Source: Arminella tubonensis (GTDB lineage Bacteria; Pseudomonadota; Alphaproteobacteria; Rhizobiales; Rhizobiaceae). From it: a DNA stretch of 64,000 bases. Positions 24,744 through 35,426 of this stretch are shown piece by piece (position 1 is the first letter of the stretch; every line of letters starts with the position of its first letter). The translations under genes and the position numbers were made by a program. The notes beneath the pieces were generated by a model. The model was not told the DNA's origin. It saw only the letters and a program-made list of their open reading frames with translations, and did not search any database. The stretch is from the NCBI RefSeq assembly GCF_003240585.1, contig NZ_PCDP01000035.1, forward strand, positions 186,001 through 250,000, written 5' to 3'.

Positions 24744-25487
24744 ATGTCATTGACCAAAACCAGGAATTTCGCCCTCTCCGCCGTGATGGGAGCAACCCTT
24801 CTGGCGGTTGCCGGCACGACAGCGTTTGCCGAGGATGCGAACCCGCGCCAGGCCGTCATCGTGGTGTCGGGCGAAGGTCAATCGGCGATCGCTCCGGATA
24901 CCGCGCTGGTGACGCTCTCGGTCGTCAAGCAGGCGAAGTCCGCCCATGACGCGCTGGACGAGAACAACAAGGCAATGGGCGCCGTGCTGGCGACGCTGAA
25001 GGACAGCGGCATCGCCGAGCGCGACTTGCAGACCTCGGGCTTCTCCATACAACCGCAGTACAATTATTCGAATGGGACAAACGGCCAACCCCAGCCGCCG
25101 GAATTGATCGGCTACCAGGCGACCAATTCAGTCTCGGTTCGGGTGCGGGATCTCGCCAAGCTCGGCAGCCTGATAGACCAGGCGGTCGGCCTTGGTATCA
25201 ACCAGGGCGGCGACATCCAGTTCATCAACGACAAGCCGGATGCCGTTCTCGATGAAGCCAGAAAGAACGCCGTGGCAAACGCCCTAGCCAAGGCCAGGAC
25301 GTTGAGCGAGGCAGCCGGCGTCAAGCTTGGCCGCGTCATCGAGATATCGGAGGATTCGAACCGTCCGGCGCCGCAACCGGTCTTCCGCGCGGCGATGATG
25401 AAGCAGGCAACAGACAGCGTCCCCGTCCAGAGCGGCGAAAACACCTACAATGTCACCGTCACCATCACCTACTCCATCGAGCAGTAA
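24744..25487 (+). CDS. SIMPL-domain periplasmic protein (DUF541, Omp28-like)
   Basis: A 247-residue exported protein: a signal peptide (SAVMGATLLAVAGTTAFAED) and one SIMPL (DUF541) domain, recognisable from IVVSGEGQSAIAPDTALVTL, DLQTSGFSIQPQYNYSN, GYQATNSVSVRVRDL and the C-terminal YNVTVTITYSIE. The family comprises periplasmic or outer-membrane proteins of roughly this size (about 240 residues) that protect against oxidative stress; Omp28 is the Brucella homologue. The activity is unknown. The ATG follows a purine-rich AAGGAACG site. A strong terminator follows at 25525. Confidence 0.88.
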   Translation: MSLTKTRNFALSAVMGATLLAVAGTTAFAEDANPRQAVIVVSGEGQSAIAPDTALVTLSVVKQAKSAHDALDENNKAMGAVLATLKDSGIAERDLQTSGFSIQPQYNYSNGTNGQPQPPELIGYQATNSVSVRVRDLAKLGSLIDQAVGLGINQGGDIQFINDKPDAVLDEARKNAVANALAKARTLSEAAGVKLGRVIEISEDSNRPAPQPVFRAAMMKQATDSVPVQSGENTYNVTVTITYSIEQ

Positions 25488-25524
25488 GTCGCATAGGCGG
25501 TAGAGCGCCAGTCGCCAAAAACAG

Positions 25525-25570
25525 AACCGCCCTTTGCACAATCCGGGAAGACGGGCAAAGGGCGGTTTTT
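25525..25570 (+). terminator. Rho-independent terminator after the SIMPL gene
   Basis: A stem with 13-base arms AACCGCCCTTTGC and GCAAAGGGCGGTT, a loop of about 17 bases and a T run. It ends the SIMPL transcript and also separates it from the convergent gene at 25608. Confidence 0.9.
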
Positions 25571-25607
25571 CTGCGCGTCAGTGAAGACGGACAGGCTCTC
25601 TTGTCGA

Positions 25608-25967
25608 TCAGCGACCCATCACGGGGCAGCCGCGAACATTGGCGAACACCATGGTGTCAGGCCCGCGACGGCTGTAGCCATCGACGATGACGCGTCTAGG
25701 CGTGACGTCGCTGACGCGTGCGCGGCGCAGACCGTAGTCGCGGGCGATATCCACAGCCTGGCGGGGATCGCAGCCGCGGCGACCGTAGTTGCCGCCATAG
25801 CCGGGTGGCGGCGGTGGCGGACGGTCATAGTCCGGCGGTGGCGGACGGTGATAACCAGGCCCGACGTAGATATCGAGATTCTGGGCAGCGGCGTTCGTCA
25901 CCGTGCCCGAGAATGCGCTGACGGCAATGGCCGCAGCGATCCCGAGTTTTGCAAGAACTTGCTTCAT
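25608..25967 (-). CDS. Small secreted protein with C-terminal VFANVxGCPV motif
   Basis: A 119-residue exported protein: signal peptide, then a Pro/Tyr/Gly-rich stretch (PPPPDYDRPPPPPPGYGG) and a C-terminal domain of about 50 residues with CDPRQAVDIARDYGLRRARV, then TPRRVIVDG and VFANVRGCPVMGR. The two cysteines probably form a disulfide. The same domain appears in the neighbour at 26196, so the pair is a tandem duplication of a rhizobial family of unknown function. A GGGAGAG site precedes the start. Confidence 0.6.
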   Translation of the reverse strand: MKQVLAKLGIAAAIAVSAFSGTVTNAAAQNLDIYVGPGYHRPPPPDYDRPPPPPPGYGGNYGRRGCDPRQAVDIARDYGLRRARVSDVTPRRVIVDGYSRRGPDTMVFANVRGCPVMGR

Positions 25968-26195
25968 TTATCTCTCCCTCAAGCGAAACGCTTCTGTCTT
26001 GGCCGAAGCCGCCTTTCTCAAGCGGTTGCCAGATGTAACGACAAGATACCGAACAAGTTCAGAATCAGTCATTCACGCAGTGATCAGTTAAAAGGAAGGC
26101 CGGCGATATGCCAGAGCCCGGATCGACTGGAACAATGAAAAAGCAAGCCGCCATCGCAGGGCAAGACAGCTTTGCTACACTTCGCGACATGCCAA

Positions 26196-26501
26196 TCAGC
26201 GACGGATGACCGGGCAGCCGGGCACATTGGCAAACACGATGCGATCGCGACCGTAGCGCCCGCGGCCTTCGACGATCACACGGCGGGGGGCGATCTCGGC
26301 AACATGCGCATGCCGCATTCCGTGGGCGCGGGCCTTGCGAACAGCCACGACCGGCGAGCAGACGCGCGCGCGATGATGGTCATAACGGACCTCGTGGACA
26401 ACACCGCCGAGGGGTGCTGCTGACGCCGTCGAAATCATCGCGGACATGGAGCCGAGCGCGATCAGCGCAGCGATACCGGCCTTGGCGAGAATGGTTGTCA
26501 T
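26196..26501 (-). CDS. Small secreted protein, paralogue of the gene at 25608
   Basis: A 101-residue protein with a signal peptide (MTTILAKAGIAALIALGSMS) and the same C-terminal domain as its neighbour: CSPVVAVRKARAHGMRHAHV, APRRVIVEG, DRIVFANVPGCPVIRR. It lacks the Pro-rich linker. The AGGAGG site at proper distance selects ATG 26501 over an upstream in-frame codon. The two paralogues are about 230 bases apart on one strand and may be separately expressed. Function unknown. Confidence 0.6.
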   Translation of the reverse strand: MTTILAKAGIAALIALGSMSAMISTASAAPLGGVVHEVRYDHHRARVCSPVVAVRKARAHGMRHAHVAEIAPRRVIVEGRGRYGRDRIVFANVPGCPVIRR

Positions 26502-26651
26502 TGATCTTCCTCCTGGGTGTGTCATCTCGATGATCCCTCGTGCAGTGGGATTGCATGGAGAATAGGACCGCCAAGCTGAACGCCGGTCCAACCAGGCGTT
26601 CATCCGGCGTTCAAGTCGATTAACGTCTCGATCAAGTGGTTAACCCATTGT

Positions 26652-27074
26652 TTAGACGCCAAGATGAAGAACGATCTCGCGGCGGTGCGGTCTATCGCGA
26701 TGCTCGAACAGATAGATGCCCTGCCAGGTTCCGAGCGCCAGGCGTCCGCCGGAAACGGGGATGCCGATCGAGACCTGCGTCAACGCGGATTTGATATGTG
26801 CGGGCATGTCGTCCGGCCCCTCCGCCGTGTGGACGACCCAGCGCATGGATGGATCGGACGACGGCGGCACCAACCGGCGAAAAAACATGTCGAGGTCTGC
26901 CTTGACGTCGGGATCGGCATTTTCCTGGATCAACAGCGAACAGGAGGTATGCCTGACGAACACAGTCAACAGGCCTTCGCTGTTGCCCGCCTTGCGCACG
27001 AAATCGGCGGCCTGGCTGGTGAATTCGTAAAGGCCCTGGCCCTGCGTCTGGATGGTCAACCCGATCTGCGGCAT
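26652..27074 (-). CDS. YjbQ/UPF0047 family protein
   Basis: A 140-residue protein of the YjbQ (UPF0047) family. Conserved blocks are FVRHTSCSLLIQENADP, GPDDMPAHIKSALTQ, LGTWQGIYLFEHRDRPHRR. The conserved His, Cys, Asn/Asp and the Gly-Thr-Trp-Gln-Gly-Ile loop are all intact. Some members have thiamine-phosphate synthase activity in vitro, but the physiological role is unsettled. AAAGGAG precedes ATG 27074. It lies 25 bases downstream of the GNAT gene, so the two may form a unit. Confidence 0.9.
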   Translation of the reverse strand: MPQIGLTIQTQGQGLYEFTSQAADFVRKAGNSEGLLTVFVRHTSCSLLIQENADPDVKADLDMFFRRLVPPSSDPSMRWVVHTAEGPDDMPAHIKSALTQVSIGIPVSGGRLALGTWQGIYLFEHRDRPHRREIVLHLGV

Positions 27075-27099
27075 TCGATCTCCTTTCCCGGCTTGCGGC

Positions 27100-27654
27100 C
27101 TATGACCGGGAGCCGGCCGGCAGCGACAGCGGTCGATCTTTGCCGCGAGGGTATTCGCTTCTCAGCAGGCCCATCATCACGGTGTCCCATCGCTCGGACC
27201 CCACTCGCGTCGAAGAGCGGCGAACACCCTCGCTCACGAAGCCGAGCCGTTCATAGGCACGCATTGCCGGAATATTGAAGCTGAAGACATTGAGCTCCAG
27301 CCGCTCGATCTCCGGCATCGCAAAGGCAAGGTCGACGATCTGGCCCAGCATGTCGGAGGCAAACCCGCGACCGCGCTCGGCAGGGGCAATGCCGACGCGT
27401 GCCAGCCTGCCGATACCATTGCGCCAGTCGAGCGCAAGCTGGACGTGGCCGACGAGACGATCCTCGGCCACCGCCATCCACGCCAGCCGCTGCAGCGGTT
27501 GCTGCCGCGTCTCTGAAAGCATGGCCAGAAGCTGGTCATGATCGAGCGGGAAGGTCACGGTGGCGCCGGCCCATTGCACCGCCTCCGCCTCTGTCGAAAA
27601 CCATGCGATCAGCGGGCCGAAATGCGCTTCTGTGAATGGAACGAGCGTGATCAT
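27100..27654 (-). CDS. GNAT-family N-acetyltransferase
   Basis: A 184-residue acetyltransferase. The acetyl-CoA-binding block is VGIAPAERGRGFASDMLGQI (motif A, about residues 87-106) and the C-terminal motif B is FSFNIPAMRAYERLGFVSEG, as in RimJ/RimL and other protein or antibiotic acetyltransferases. The substrate cannot be predicted. It precedes yjbQ on the same strand. The ATG lies directly before a 155-base divergent region towards the VOC gene. Confidence 0.87.
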   Translation of the reverse strand: MITLVPFTEAHFGPLIAWFSTEAEAVQWAGATVTFPLDHDQLLAMLSETRQQPLQRLAWMAVAEDRLVGHVQLALDWRNGIGRLARVGIAPAERGRGFASDMLGQIVDLAFAMPEIERLELNVFSFNIPAMRAYERLGFVSEGVRRSSTRVGSERWDTVMMGLLRSEYPRGKDRPLSLPAGSRS

Positions 27655-27770
27655 GTGCTCTGAGTTAGCAGAGCAAGCCGCCTGCTTCCAGTCGGCTGTC
27701 CGCGGTCTGTCTTCAAAAGATTATGAAACATTTGTAGGACTGGATCGGTGTCGGGCGTCCTCGGAGCAGT

Positions 27771-27800
27771 CAATCGCACCAAGGGCAATCGCACCAAGGG
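27771..27800. repeat. 15-bp perfect tandem duplication
   Basis: CAATCGCACCAAGGG occurs twice head-to-tail at 27771-27785 and 27786-27800, just before the AGGGAGGA ribosome-binding site of the VOC gene. It is a slippage-type duplication that could alter translation initiation or spacing. Confidence 0.7.
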
Positions 27801-27810
27801 AGGAATGAAC

Positions 27811-28263
27811 ATGCAGAAGATCACACCGTTTTTGTGGTTCAACGACCAGCTGGAAGAGGCCATCACCTTCTACACCTCGATCTTCGAGGATTGCCGCGTC
27901 ACCTATATGAAGCGTGGGCCGGATGGCAAGGCATTCACGGCCAGCTTCGAGCTCGCAGGCCAGCATTTCATGGGCCTGAATGGCGGACCGCACTTTACCT
28001 TCAGCGAGGCGATTTCCTTCTTCGTTTCCTGCAAGGACCAGGCCGAAGTCGACTACTATTGGGAACGGCTGCGCGACGGCGGCAAGCCTCAGCAATGCGG
28101 CTGGCTGAAGGATCGCTACGGCATCGCATGGCAGATCATTCCCGACGCACTCATGCGCTATCTGAACGACCCTGACACCGCCAGGGCCAACCGCGTCCAG
28201 GCAGCCATGATGCAGATGGTGAAGATCGACGTCGCCGGGCTGGACGAGGCCTACGCCCAATAA
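27811..28263 (+). CDS. VOC-superfamily protein, PhnB/3-demethylubiquinone methyltransferase-like
   Basis: A 150-residue protein of the vicinal oxygen chelate superfamily, PhnB-type: ITPFLWFNDQLEEAITFYTS, LNGGPHFTFSEAISFFV, CKDQAEVDYYWERL and GGKPQQCGWLKDRYGIAWQI. The family name PhnB or 3-demethylubiquinone-9 3-methyltransferase is historical and does not establish function. ATG 27811 stands at about eight bases from the AGGGAGGA site; ATG 27805, adjacent to it, is less suitable. It is divergent from the GNAT gene and convergent with the MFS gene. Confidence 0.85.
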   Translation: MQKITPFLWFNDQLEEAITFYTSIFEDCRVTYMKRGPDGKAFTASFELAGQHFMGLNGGPHFTFSEAISFFVSCKDQAEVDYYWERLRDGGKPQQCGWLKDRYGIAWQIIPDALMRYLNDPDTARANRVQAAMMQMVKIDVAGLDEAYAQ

Positions 28264-28317
28264 GGCCGGGCTTTGTTCCAGCGCATGCCCTATCTGAAAA
28301 CCGCCGCTCGACATACG

Positions 28318-29541
28318 CTAACCCTGCAGCGTCCTGACCTTGGTCAGATCGGGAAAAAGGCGCATCCACAGCAGAACGACGACGATAGTGCCTATGCCGC
28401 CGACGATGCCGGTGGCGACGGGGCCAAGCACGCCCGCCAGCATGCCGGACTCAAATTCACCCAGCTGGTTGGATGTCCCGATGAACAGCGAGTTGACGGC
28501 ATTGACGCGCCCGCGCATCGCGTCCGGCGTCAGCAACTGCACGAGCGAGCTGCGCACCACGACGCTGACGGTGTCCGATGCGCCGACAACCAGCAGCGCG
28601 CAGACGGATAGCGCAATGTTGGTCGACAGCGCAAAGACGACCGTCGCTACACCGAAGATGAAGACCGCTGCCAGCATTTTCTTGCCGACCTCCGTCTGCA
28701 GCGGTCGCCGCGCCAATACGATCGACATGGCAAGCGCGCCGACGGCAGGCGCTGCCCTGAGCAGCCCCAGACCCCACGGGCCGGCATGAAGAATGTCGCG
28801 GGCAAACATCGGCAGCAGCGCCGTCGCGCCGCCGAGAAGCACGGCGAAGAGATCGAGCGAGATCGTGCCAAGCATCAGCGGCCGTCCCTTGATGAAGGAC
28901 ACCCCGGCAAACACCGAACTCAGGGTCACAGGTTCGCGCGACGACTGTCGCCGCTCGATCCTGATCGACGCAACGTTGAAGCTGGCGACTGTGAAGAGAA
29001 CCGCCGCCATCGCAAACGGCGCAATCGGGCTGAGCCCGTAGAGCAGTCCCCCGAGCGACGGGCCGATGATCAGCGCCGTCTGCATCATCGACGTCGAGGT
29101 CGCGACCGCCTTCTGCAGCAGCGAGGGACCAACGACGTTCGGCAACAGCGCCGCCATGGTCGGCCGCTCGAAGGCGGTCGCCGCGCCCATGATCGCGACT
29201 GCGCAGAGGATGACGGCAGGCGTTACCCAATGCTGCCAGACGGCGACGGCAAGCACCAGCGAGGTCACGGCTTCGATCATCTGGCAAACGAGGCCGATCC
29301 GACGTCGATCGAACCGATCCGCGACGTGGCCGACGACGAATGTCAAAAGCACCATCGGCAGGAACTGGCAGAAGCCGACAAAGCCGAGGGCAAAGGCGCT
29401 ATGCGTCTGGTCATAGATCATCCAGCCCATCGCGACGGTAACCGCCTGGAACGACAGTGACGAGAACACCCGTGACGCGGCAAAGGAGCGATAGCCGGGG
29501 TTGCGAAGGACGCTGCCCGGAATGACTTGTTGATGGTCCAT
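28318..29541 (-). CDS. MFS transporter, EntS-like
   Basis: A 407-residue membrane protein with about 12 hydrophobic helices. The motif A variant GHVADRFDRRRIGL (loop 2-3) and the pattern MGAATAFERPTMAALLPNVV, as well as MRGRVNAVNSLFIGTSNQLG, fit the MFS_3 group that contains the enterobactin exporter EntS and related drug or siderophore exporters. The substrate is unknown. The start MDHQQVIPG (29541) is preferred to an upstream in-frame ATG (29607) because the helices begin shortly after; no strong ribosome-binding site decides it. Confidence 0.88.
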   Translation of the reverse strand: MDHQQVIPGSVLRNPGYRSFAASRVFSSLSFQAVTVAMGWMIYDQTHSAFALGFVGFCQFLPMVLLTFVVGHVADRFDRRRIGLVCQMIEAVTSLVLAVAVWQHWVTPAVILCAVAIMGAATAFERPTMAALLPNVVGPSLLQKAVATSTSMMQTALIIGPSLGGLLYGLSPIAPFAMAAVLFTVASFNVASIRIERRQSSREPVTLSSVFAGVSFIKGRPLMLGTISLDLFAVLLGGATALLPMFARDILHAGPWGLGLLRAAPAVGALAMSIVLARRPLQTEVGKKMLAAVFIFGVATVVFALSTNIALSVCALLVVGASDTVSVVVRSSLVQLLTPDAMRGRVNAVNSLFIGTSNQLGEFESGMLAGVLGPVATGIVGGIGTIVVVLLWMRLFPDLTKVRTLQG

Positions 29542-29698
29542 GAAAACTTTCTGCGATCCGCGCCACTGGCAAGGCTCGGAGCGGAACTCAATCTTTGCTT
29601 TCGGCAATACTGATATTTGGACTGCCCTGCTGTCCCCGTTCCGCCGTCATGTCAACCAACATATCCGTTATCGACAATTTGCCGCAGCGCCTGCGGTG

Positions 29699-30589
29699 TC
29701 AGGGGCGTTCCAACACCGCCTTCACCGCCGAGATGTTCTCGCGGTGAACAATCTCATAGGGCTGGTAATAGGAGACGGCGCCCGAGGCCACGTCGTCGGC
29801 GACGAAATCCTTGAGCGACATGCCTTCGCATCGGCCAAGGTCGTCCGGGTCGGTCAGCCTCTCCAGATAGCTTCGGTTAGCATCGATCAAATTGGCTGAA
29901 TAACCACCGGCCAAGATGCGGTCCGGGGCGCCGTGATTTGGCAGTATGCGGTGGATCGGCCAGGTTCGCATGCGCGCAAGCTCGCTGATGTGTGTCGCGA
30001 TATGCTCTGCCTCGGAAATATAGGTGGTCGTATCTTCCAGCGTGTCGCCGGCGAGAAGGAGCCGGTCTTCCGGCAGCCAGACAACATTGCCGTCGGCGCT
30101 ATGGATATCGAAATGATGCAGCTCGACCTGACGCCCGCCGACAGCAAGGTTCAGCTTCCCGTCGAACATGCGGTTGGGCATGACGAGCGGCGATATTGGC
30201 GGATCGCCGGTTTCGATCTTCTCGCGGTTTGCTGCCATCGCCGCGGCAGTCAGCGTCAAAGCGATAATCTCGCAATCGGCGAAGATCTCGTTTCCGGCAA
30301 TATGGTCGTCATGCCAATGGCTGAGCACCACGCGAATGGAGCCAACACCGAGCCCTTCGAGATGGGACCTGATGGCACGGGCATGTGGCAGGGACATGTG
30401 GGTATCGTAGACCAGCGCCTCGCCCCGATCGACGATGGCATAGGAGGCGATGCCAAGACTGTAGGCACCGTCGTCGAGCCAGTTCGGCGCGTCCGAATGG
30501 AGCCGCCTTCCCTCAATGCGACCGTCGTAATAGGCGTACAGGCCCGGATAGGGCTCAAGAACTCTGAGCGTCGAAGTGGAGACGGACAT
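29699..30589 (-). CDS. Metallo-beta-lactamase-fold hydrolase
   Basis: A 296-residue MBL-fold metallohydrolase. The zinc motif is SHWHDDH (His-x-His-x-Asp-His, about residue 90), followed by HHFDIHSADGNVV (His), LLAGDTLED (Asp) and LPNHGAP (His), so a full binuclear site is visible. The fold covers lactonases, glyoxalase II and esterases; the C-terminal extension (residues about 230-296) has no assigned domain. Start ATG 30589 is preferred over the TTG at 30601. Co-oriented with the MFS gene, 157 bases upstream. Confidence 0.85.
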   Translation of the reverse strand: MSVSTSTLRVLEPYPGLYAYYDGRIEGRRLHSDAPNWLDDGAYSLGIASYAIVDRGEALVYDTHMSLPHARAIRSHLEGLGVGSIRVVLSHWHDDHIAGNEIFADCEIIALTLTAAAMAANREKIETGDPPISPLVMPNRMFDGKLNLAVGGRQVELHHFDIHSADGNVVWLPEDRLLLAGDTLEDTTTYISEAEHIATHISELARMRTWPIHRILPNHGAPDRILAGGYSANLIDANRSYLERLTDPDDLGRCEGMSLKDFVADDVASGAVSYYQPYEIVHRENISAVKAVLERP

Positions 30590-30740
30590 CTGCAATTCCA
30601 AAGGTTATGGCCACCGGGCACACAGGCAGCCCCTCACGGACGTTCGTCGCCGAAGTCCGCTTTGGCAAGTCGTATTTCCCCGGAGCCGCATCCCGCTCAA
30701 CATGCAAGGATGCCACGCCACACGGCAGCTACACGCCGTC

Positions 30741-31034
30741 TCAGCCGAGCGAATTGATGATTTCGCGATAGGCCGCTTCGGGGAAAGCCTTGAGGGTACG
30801 GGTGCGCACGCTGCCACCCGAGCCGAGCGAAAGCGCAAACCGCGCAGCGACTGCATCATCAGGCGCGTCGCACACCGCCACCATGTCGTGCTCGCCCATG
30901 GTGAGATAGAAATCCTTGAAATTGCCGCCCATCTCGCGCAGCAGCTTCTTGGCCGCATCAAGCCGCCGCGGCGACTCCCGCACGTTCTTCACGCCTTGCT
31001 CAGTCCAATCGATCAACACGATGTAAGTGCTCAT
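30741..31034 (-). CDS. GYD-domain protein
   Basis: A 97-residue protein of the GYD family (alpha/beta ferredoxin-like): MSTYIVLIDWTEQGVKNVRE, LTMGEHDMVAVCDAPDDAV and a Phe-Pro-x-x-Ala-Tyr end. The function is unknown; such small domains are common and may be ligand-binding. GGAGG is at a good distance upstream of ATG 31034, which is therefore preferred over the longer frame. Confidence 0.85.
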   Translation of the reverse strand: MSTYIVLIDWTEQGVKNVRESPRRLDAAKKLLREMGGNFKDFYLTMGEHDMVAVCDAPDDAVAARFALSLGSGGSVRTRTLKAFPEAAYREIINSLG

Positions 31035-31254
31035 TGCAGACCTCCTCGATGGAGGCACGGCCGACCGCAGGCGCCACGCTACGCCCAAACGTCTCCTCTA
31101 CGCTGAAACAAACCCACTTTGCGCCGGCAAATGGCCCTCTCGCCCCATCGGCGGCAAGTATAGTCCTCGCCTCAGAGGCAAACAAGCAATCGCGGTCGCG
31201 CAAAGCATGCGCCGTCGGCAAGCGACCGGGCCGTAGGCATCATAGCGGCATAAC

Positions 31255-31416
31255 TTAGTGAAAGGTGGTGTGGGAGATTTCGAATTTCAGGATCTCTAGC
31301 GCTTCCTCGAGGGCTGCCACGAGAATGTCGGTGAGTTCATCGCCCTTGTTCTCGAGAAACATCAGGCTCACGACTTCGTCCTGCGTATCCAGAAAGTGCT
31401 CGACTTCATTCGACAT
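31255..31416 (-). CDS. 53-residue acidic helical protein
   Basis: A very small gene starting MSNEVEHFLDTQDE, with helical heptad-like residues (LTDILVAALEEALEIL) and a high content of Glu, Asp and Leu. A GAGGGGA site is upstream of ATG 31416. It looks like a complete small soluble protein and not a fragment of a known gene. Function unknown. Confidence 0.5.
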   Translation of the reverse strand: MSNEVEHFLDTQDEVVSLMFLENKGDELTDILVAALEEALEILKFEISHTTFH

Positions 31417-31519
31417 ATCATTGTCCCCTCTGATTCCGGAACCATCCCGGTTGCAGGGGTGACGTTAGGTGCCCGTTCTTGCGCCAAGCTGTCGGGATTA
31501 TTGATGAGGCTTGAATGCC

Positions 31520-32719
31520 TTAGTCTGCCGAAAGGTGACGACGCTTCCATTCGTTTCGGGGAATCGGACTTCCTACAGAAAACTGGAGCGAGACCACTTT
31601 TGTTGCAGCGTCATCGACCTCACACCGGAACTTCAGACCGTACCACACACCGTCGCTGAGAAATGCGCCGTCGTTTACGATGACAACGTTGGCGGATATC
31701 GGAGGATAGCTCGGCATCCCATCTGTGCTATAAGCGGGCGTTGCCTGCTGAAGTTGTACAGCCAGCTCCGTGACACAGAGCGGTCCAACACGCGTATCCC
31801 GCGACCGGTTGCCGATGGCTGTTACGGCCCTCGAACCTGAATTAGCTTTCTTCGACAAAAGTGTCTTCGTCCGGTTCAACCTATCTTCCGGAGGCTTTTC
31901 CGGCGGCGTCGGCATCGAAGACGCATCCTCCTGCTGCGATTGACTTGCCTTCGGGGGCACGTCCGGCTCGAAATGTGTCTTGGCCTCGTCCGCGCCCGCG
32001 ATCGTCGGCCCATCATTCTCGGCATGGCTGGCAGCCGCGTCAATCTTCGGCAGATTGATGTCCGCAGGCACCGGGCTCGCCAAGAGTGGCTTTACCAAAG
32101 GAACTGGAAGGTCTGGCTGGCTGGGCGCTTGCGCTACAGCGGGCTCAGCTTCCGTTTCTGCGGCGTTACCCTTGTCTGATAGTTGCGGTCCCGCCTCTTT
32201 GTCGCCAAACCCGAAAATTGGCTCCACGCTACGGAAATCCTGCTTGAACGGCTGCTTTTCAGCCTCCGGTTTCGGCGGCTCTTCCTGCTTCGGCTCCTCC
32301 TGCTCCTTCGGCGGCTCCGGCTTTGGTTGTGCTTTTGCCTCCTCCTTCGGCGGCTCAGGCTCTGGCTCTTCCTTCTTCGCCTCCTCTTTCGGAGACGGCG
32401 GTGCAGGTGGCGGAGACGGCTCTTCCGCTTTCGTTTCCACCTTCGGCGGCTCCGGCGGCTTCACGGGAGGCTTCTCCTCAGGCTTCTTTTCGTCAGGCTT
32501 CTTCTGTTCCTGCTTCGCCTCCTCCGGCTTTTTCTCGTCCGGCTTTTTCTCCTCGGGCGGCGGAACCAGCTCTACATTCACGGCCTGCTCTGGGTCAGGC
32601 GTCTGCTGTTTGGCCGGAAGATTGACAAGAAAGGCAGCAGCAATCGCAACGTGAATGAGGATAGAGACCGGGGTGCCCCATTCGATTGATTTTTTCGGGT
32701 TTGCGGAATCTTGCTGCAT
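31520..32719 (-). CDS. DUF930 envelope protein with TonB-like N-terminus
   Basis: A 399-residue protein. After MQQDSANPKK a single membrane helix (VSILIHVAIAAAFLVNLPA) leads to a long spacer of about 160 residues made of Pro, Glu and Lys (repeats of KKPDEKKPEE and EEPKQEEP), the layout of TonB or TolA spanning the periplasm. The C-terminal 130 residues contain RVGPLCVTELAVQLQQA, the DUF930 domain found in rhizobia. Function is unknown; energy transduction to an outer-membrane receptor is a structural guess, and no exbB or exbD is nearby. ATG 32719 is chosen for the helix position. It follows the rpoD terminator. Confidence 0.72.
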   Translation of the reverse strand: MQQDSANPKKSIEWGTPVSILIHVAIAAAFLVNLPAKQQTPDPEQAVNVELVPPPEEKKPDEKKPEEAKQEQKKPDEKKPEEKPPVKPPEPPKVETKAEEPSPPPAPPSPKEEAKKEEPEPEPPKEEAKAQPKPEPPKEQEEPKQEEPPKPEAEKQPFKQDFRSVEPIFGFGDKEAGPQLSDKGNAAETEAEPAVAQAPSQPDLPVPLVKPLLASPVPADINLPKIDAAASHAENDGPTIAGADEAKTHFEPDVPPKASQSQQEDASSMPTPPEKPPEDRLNRTKTLLSKKANSGSRAVTAIGNRSRDTRVGPLCVTELAVQLQQATPAYSTDGMPSYPPISANVVIVNDGAFLSDGVWYGLKFRCEVDDAATKVVSLQFSVGSPIPRNEWKRRHLSAD

Positions 32720-32790
32720 GTTGGAACAGACACTCGGACGGCAGAAAGCATCAGGTTTGAACGCCAGCGTCCCGTTGGACGAAAAGGCGG

Positions 32791-32827
32791 AAAACAAAAA
32801 CCCGGCCAGTTTAGTCTGACCGGGTTC
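32791..32827 (-). terminator. Rho-independent terminator of rpoD
   Basis: On the minus strand AACCCGGTCAG pairs with CTGGCCGGGTT, with a short loop and a T-rich tail, 27 bases beyond the rpoD stop. It also separates rpoD from the downstream DUF930 gene. Confidence 0.85.
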
Positions 32828-32853
32828 GATTTTACAAGCAATGCGACATGTTC

Positions 32854-34920
<2,067 letters not shown>

Positions 34921-35426
34921 TTATATCGTCGCTTTCCCTGACGCTTTAAACTTTGCTTCGGCGAATGGCCGTCGTATGGCATGGCGCGCGGAGCGCCAGC
35001 CTCGAATCACCCACATTCAACTAAAGGAATGACCTTTAATGCCTGCTTAACCACGATTGCCGGCGTCGGACAGCAGAGCTCAATCGCGTTTGAAATTCCG
35101 GCCATGGTTGTGTGATCTTCCTGACCCAGTTCACGGTTTCCTAGGGGTTAACGCTGAGTTTCCCCCGGGGGTAAACGGTGATTCCCACAATTTTCGTTCG
35201 CGTCAAGCTTTTCCAGCGAAATAGCCCACGAAAATCGCAAAATAGCCTTATCCACAGGCTTTCGCGCCATACCGACAGTTTCCATAATTTAGGAAGCCTC
35301 GGTGCGATGACAAGGGCGAGCACCGAAACTTAAGCGGGATATAGCGATACCGCGCTCGAATTACCACAACATAATGTCACCGGCCTCGCAGCGCCTTCCA
35401 TCACCGGCCGCGCGAAAGAGCGGGTC
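34921..35426. other. Intergenic region upstream of rpoD
   Basis: About 505 bases between tdh and rpoD. It presumably contains the rpoD promoters. At 35158-35176 is the near-palindrome GTTTCCCCCGGGGGTAAAC (one mismatched pair), which could be an operator or hairpin. I find no coding frame of quality and no recognised RNA. Confidence 0.45.
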
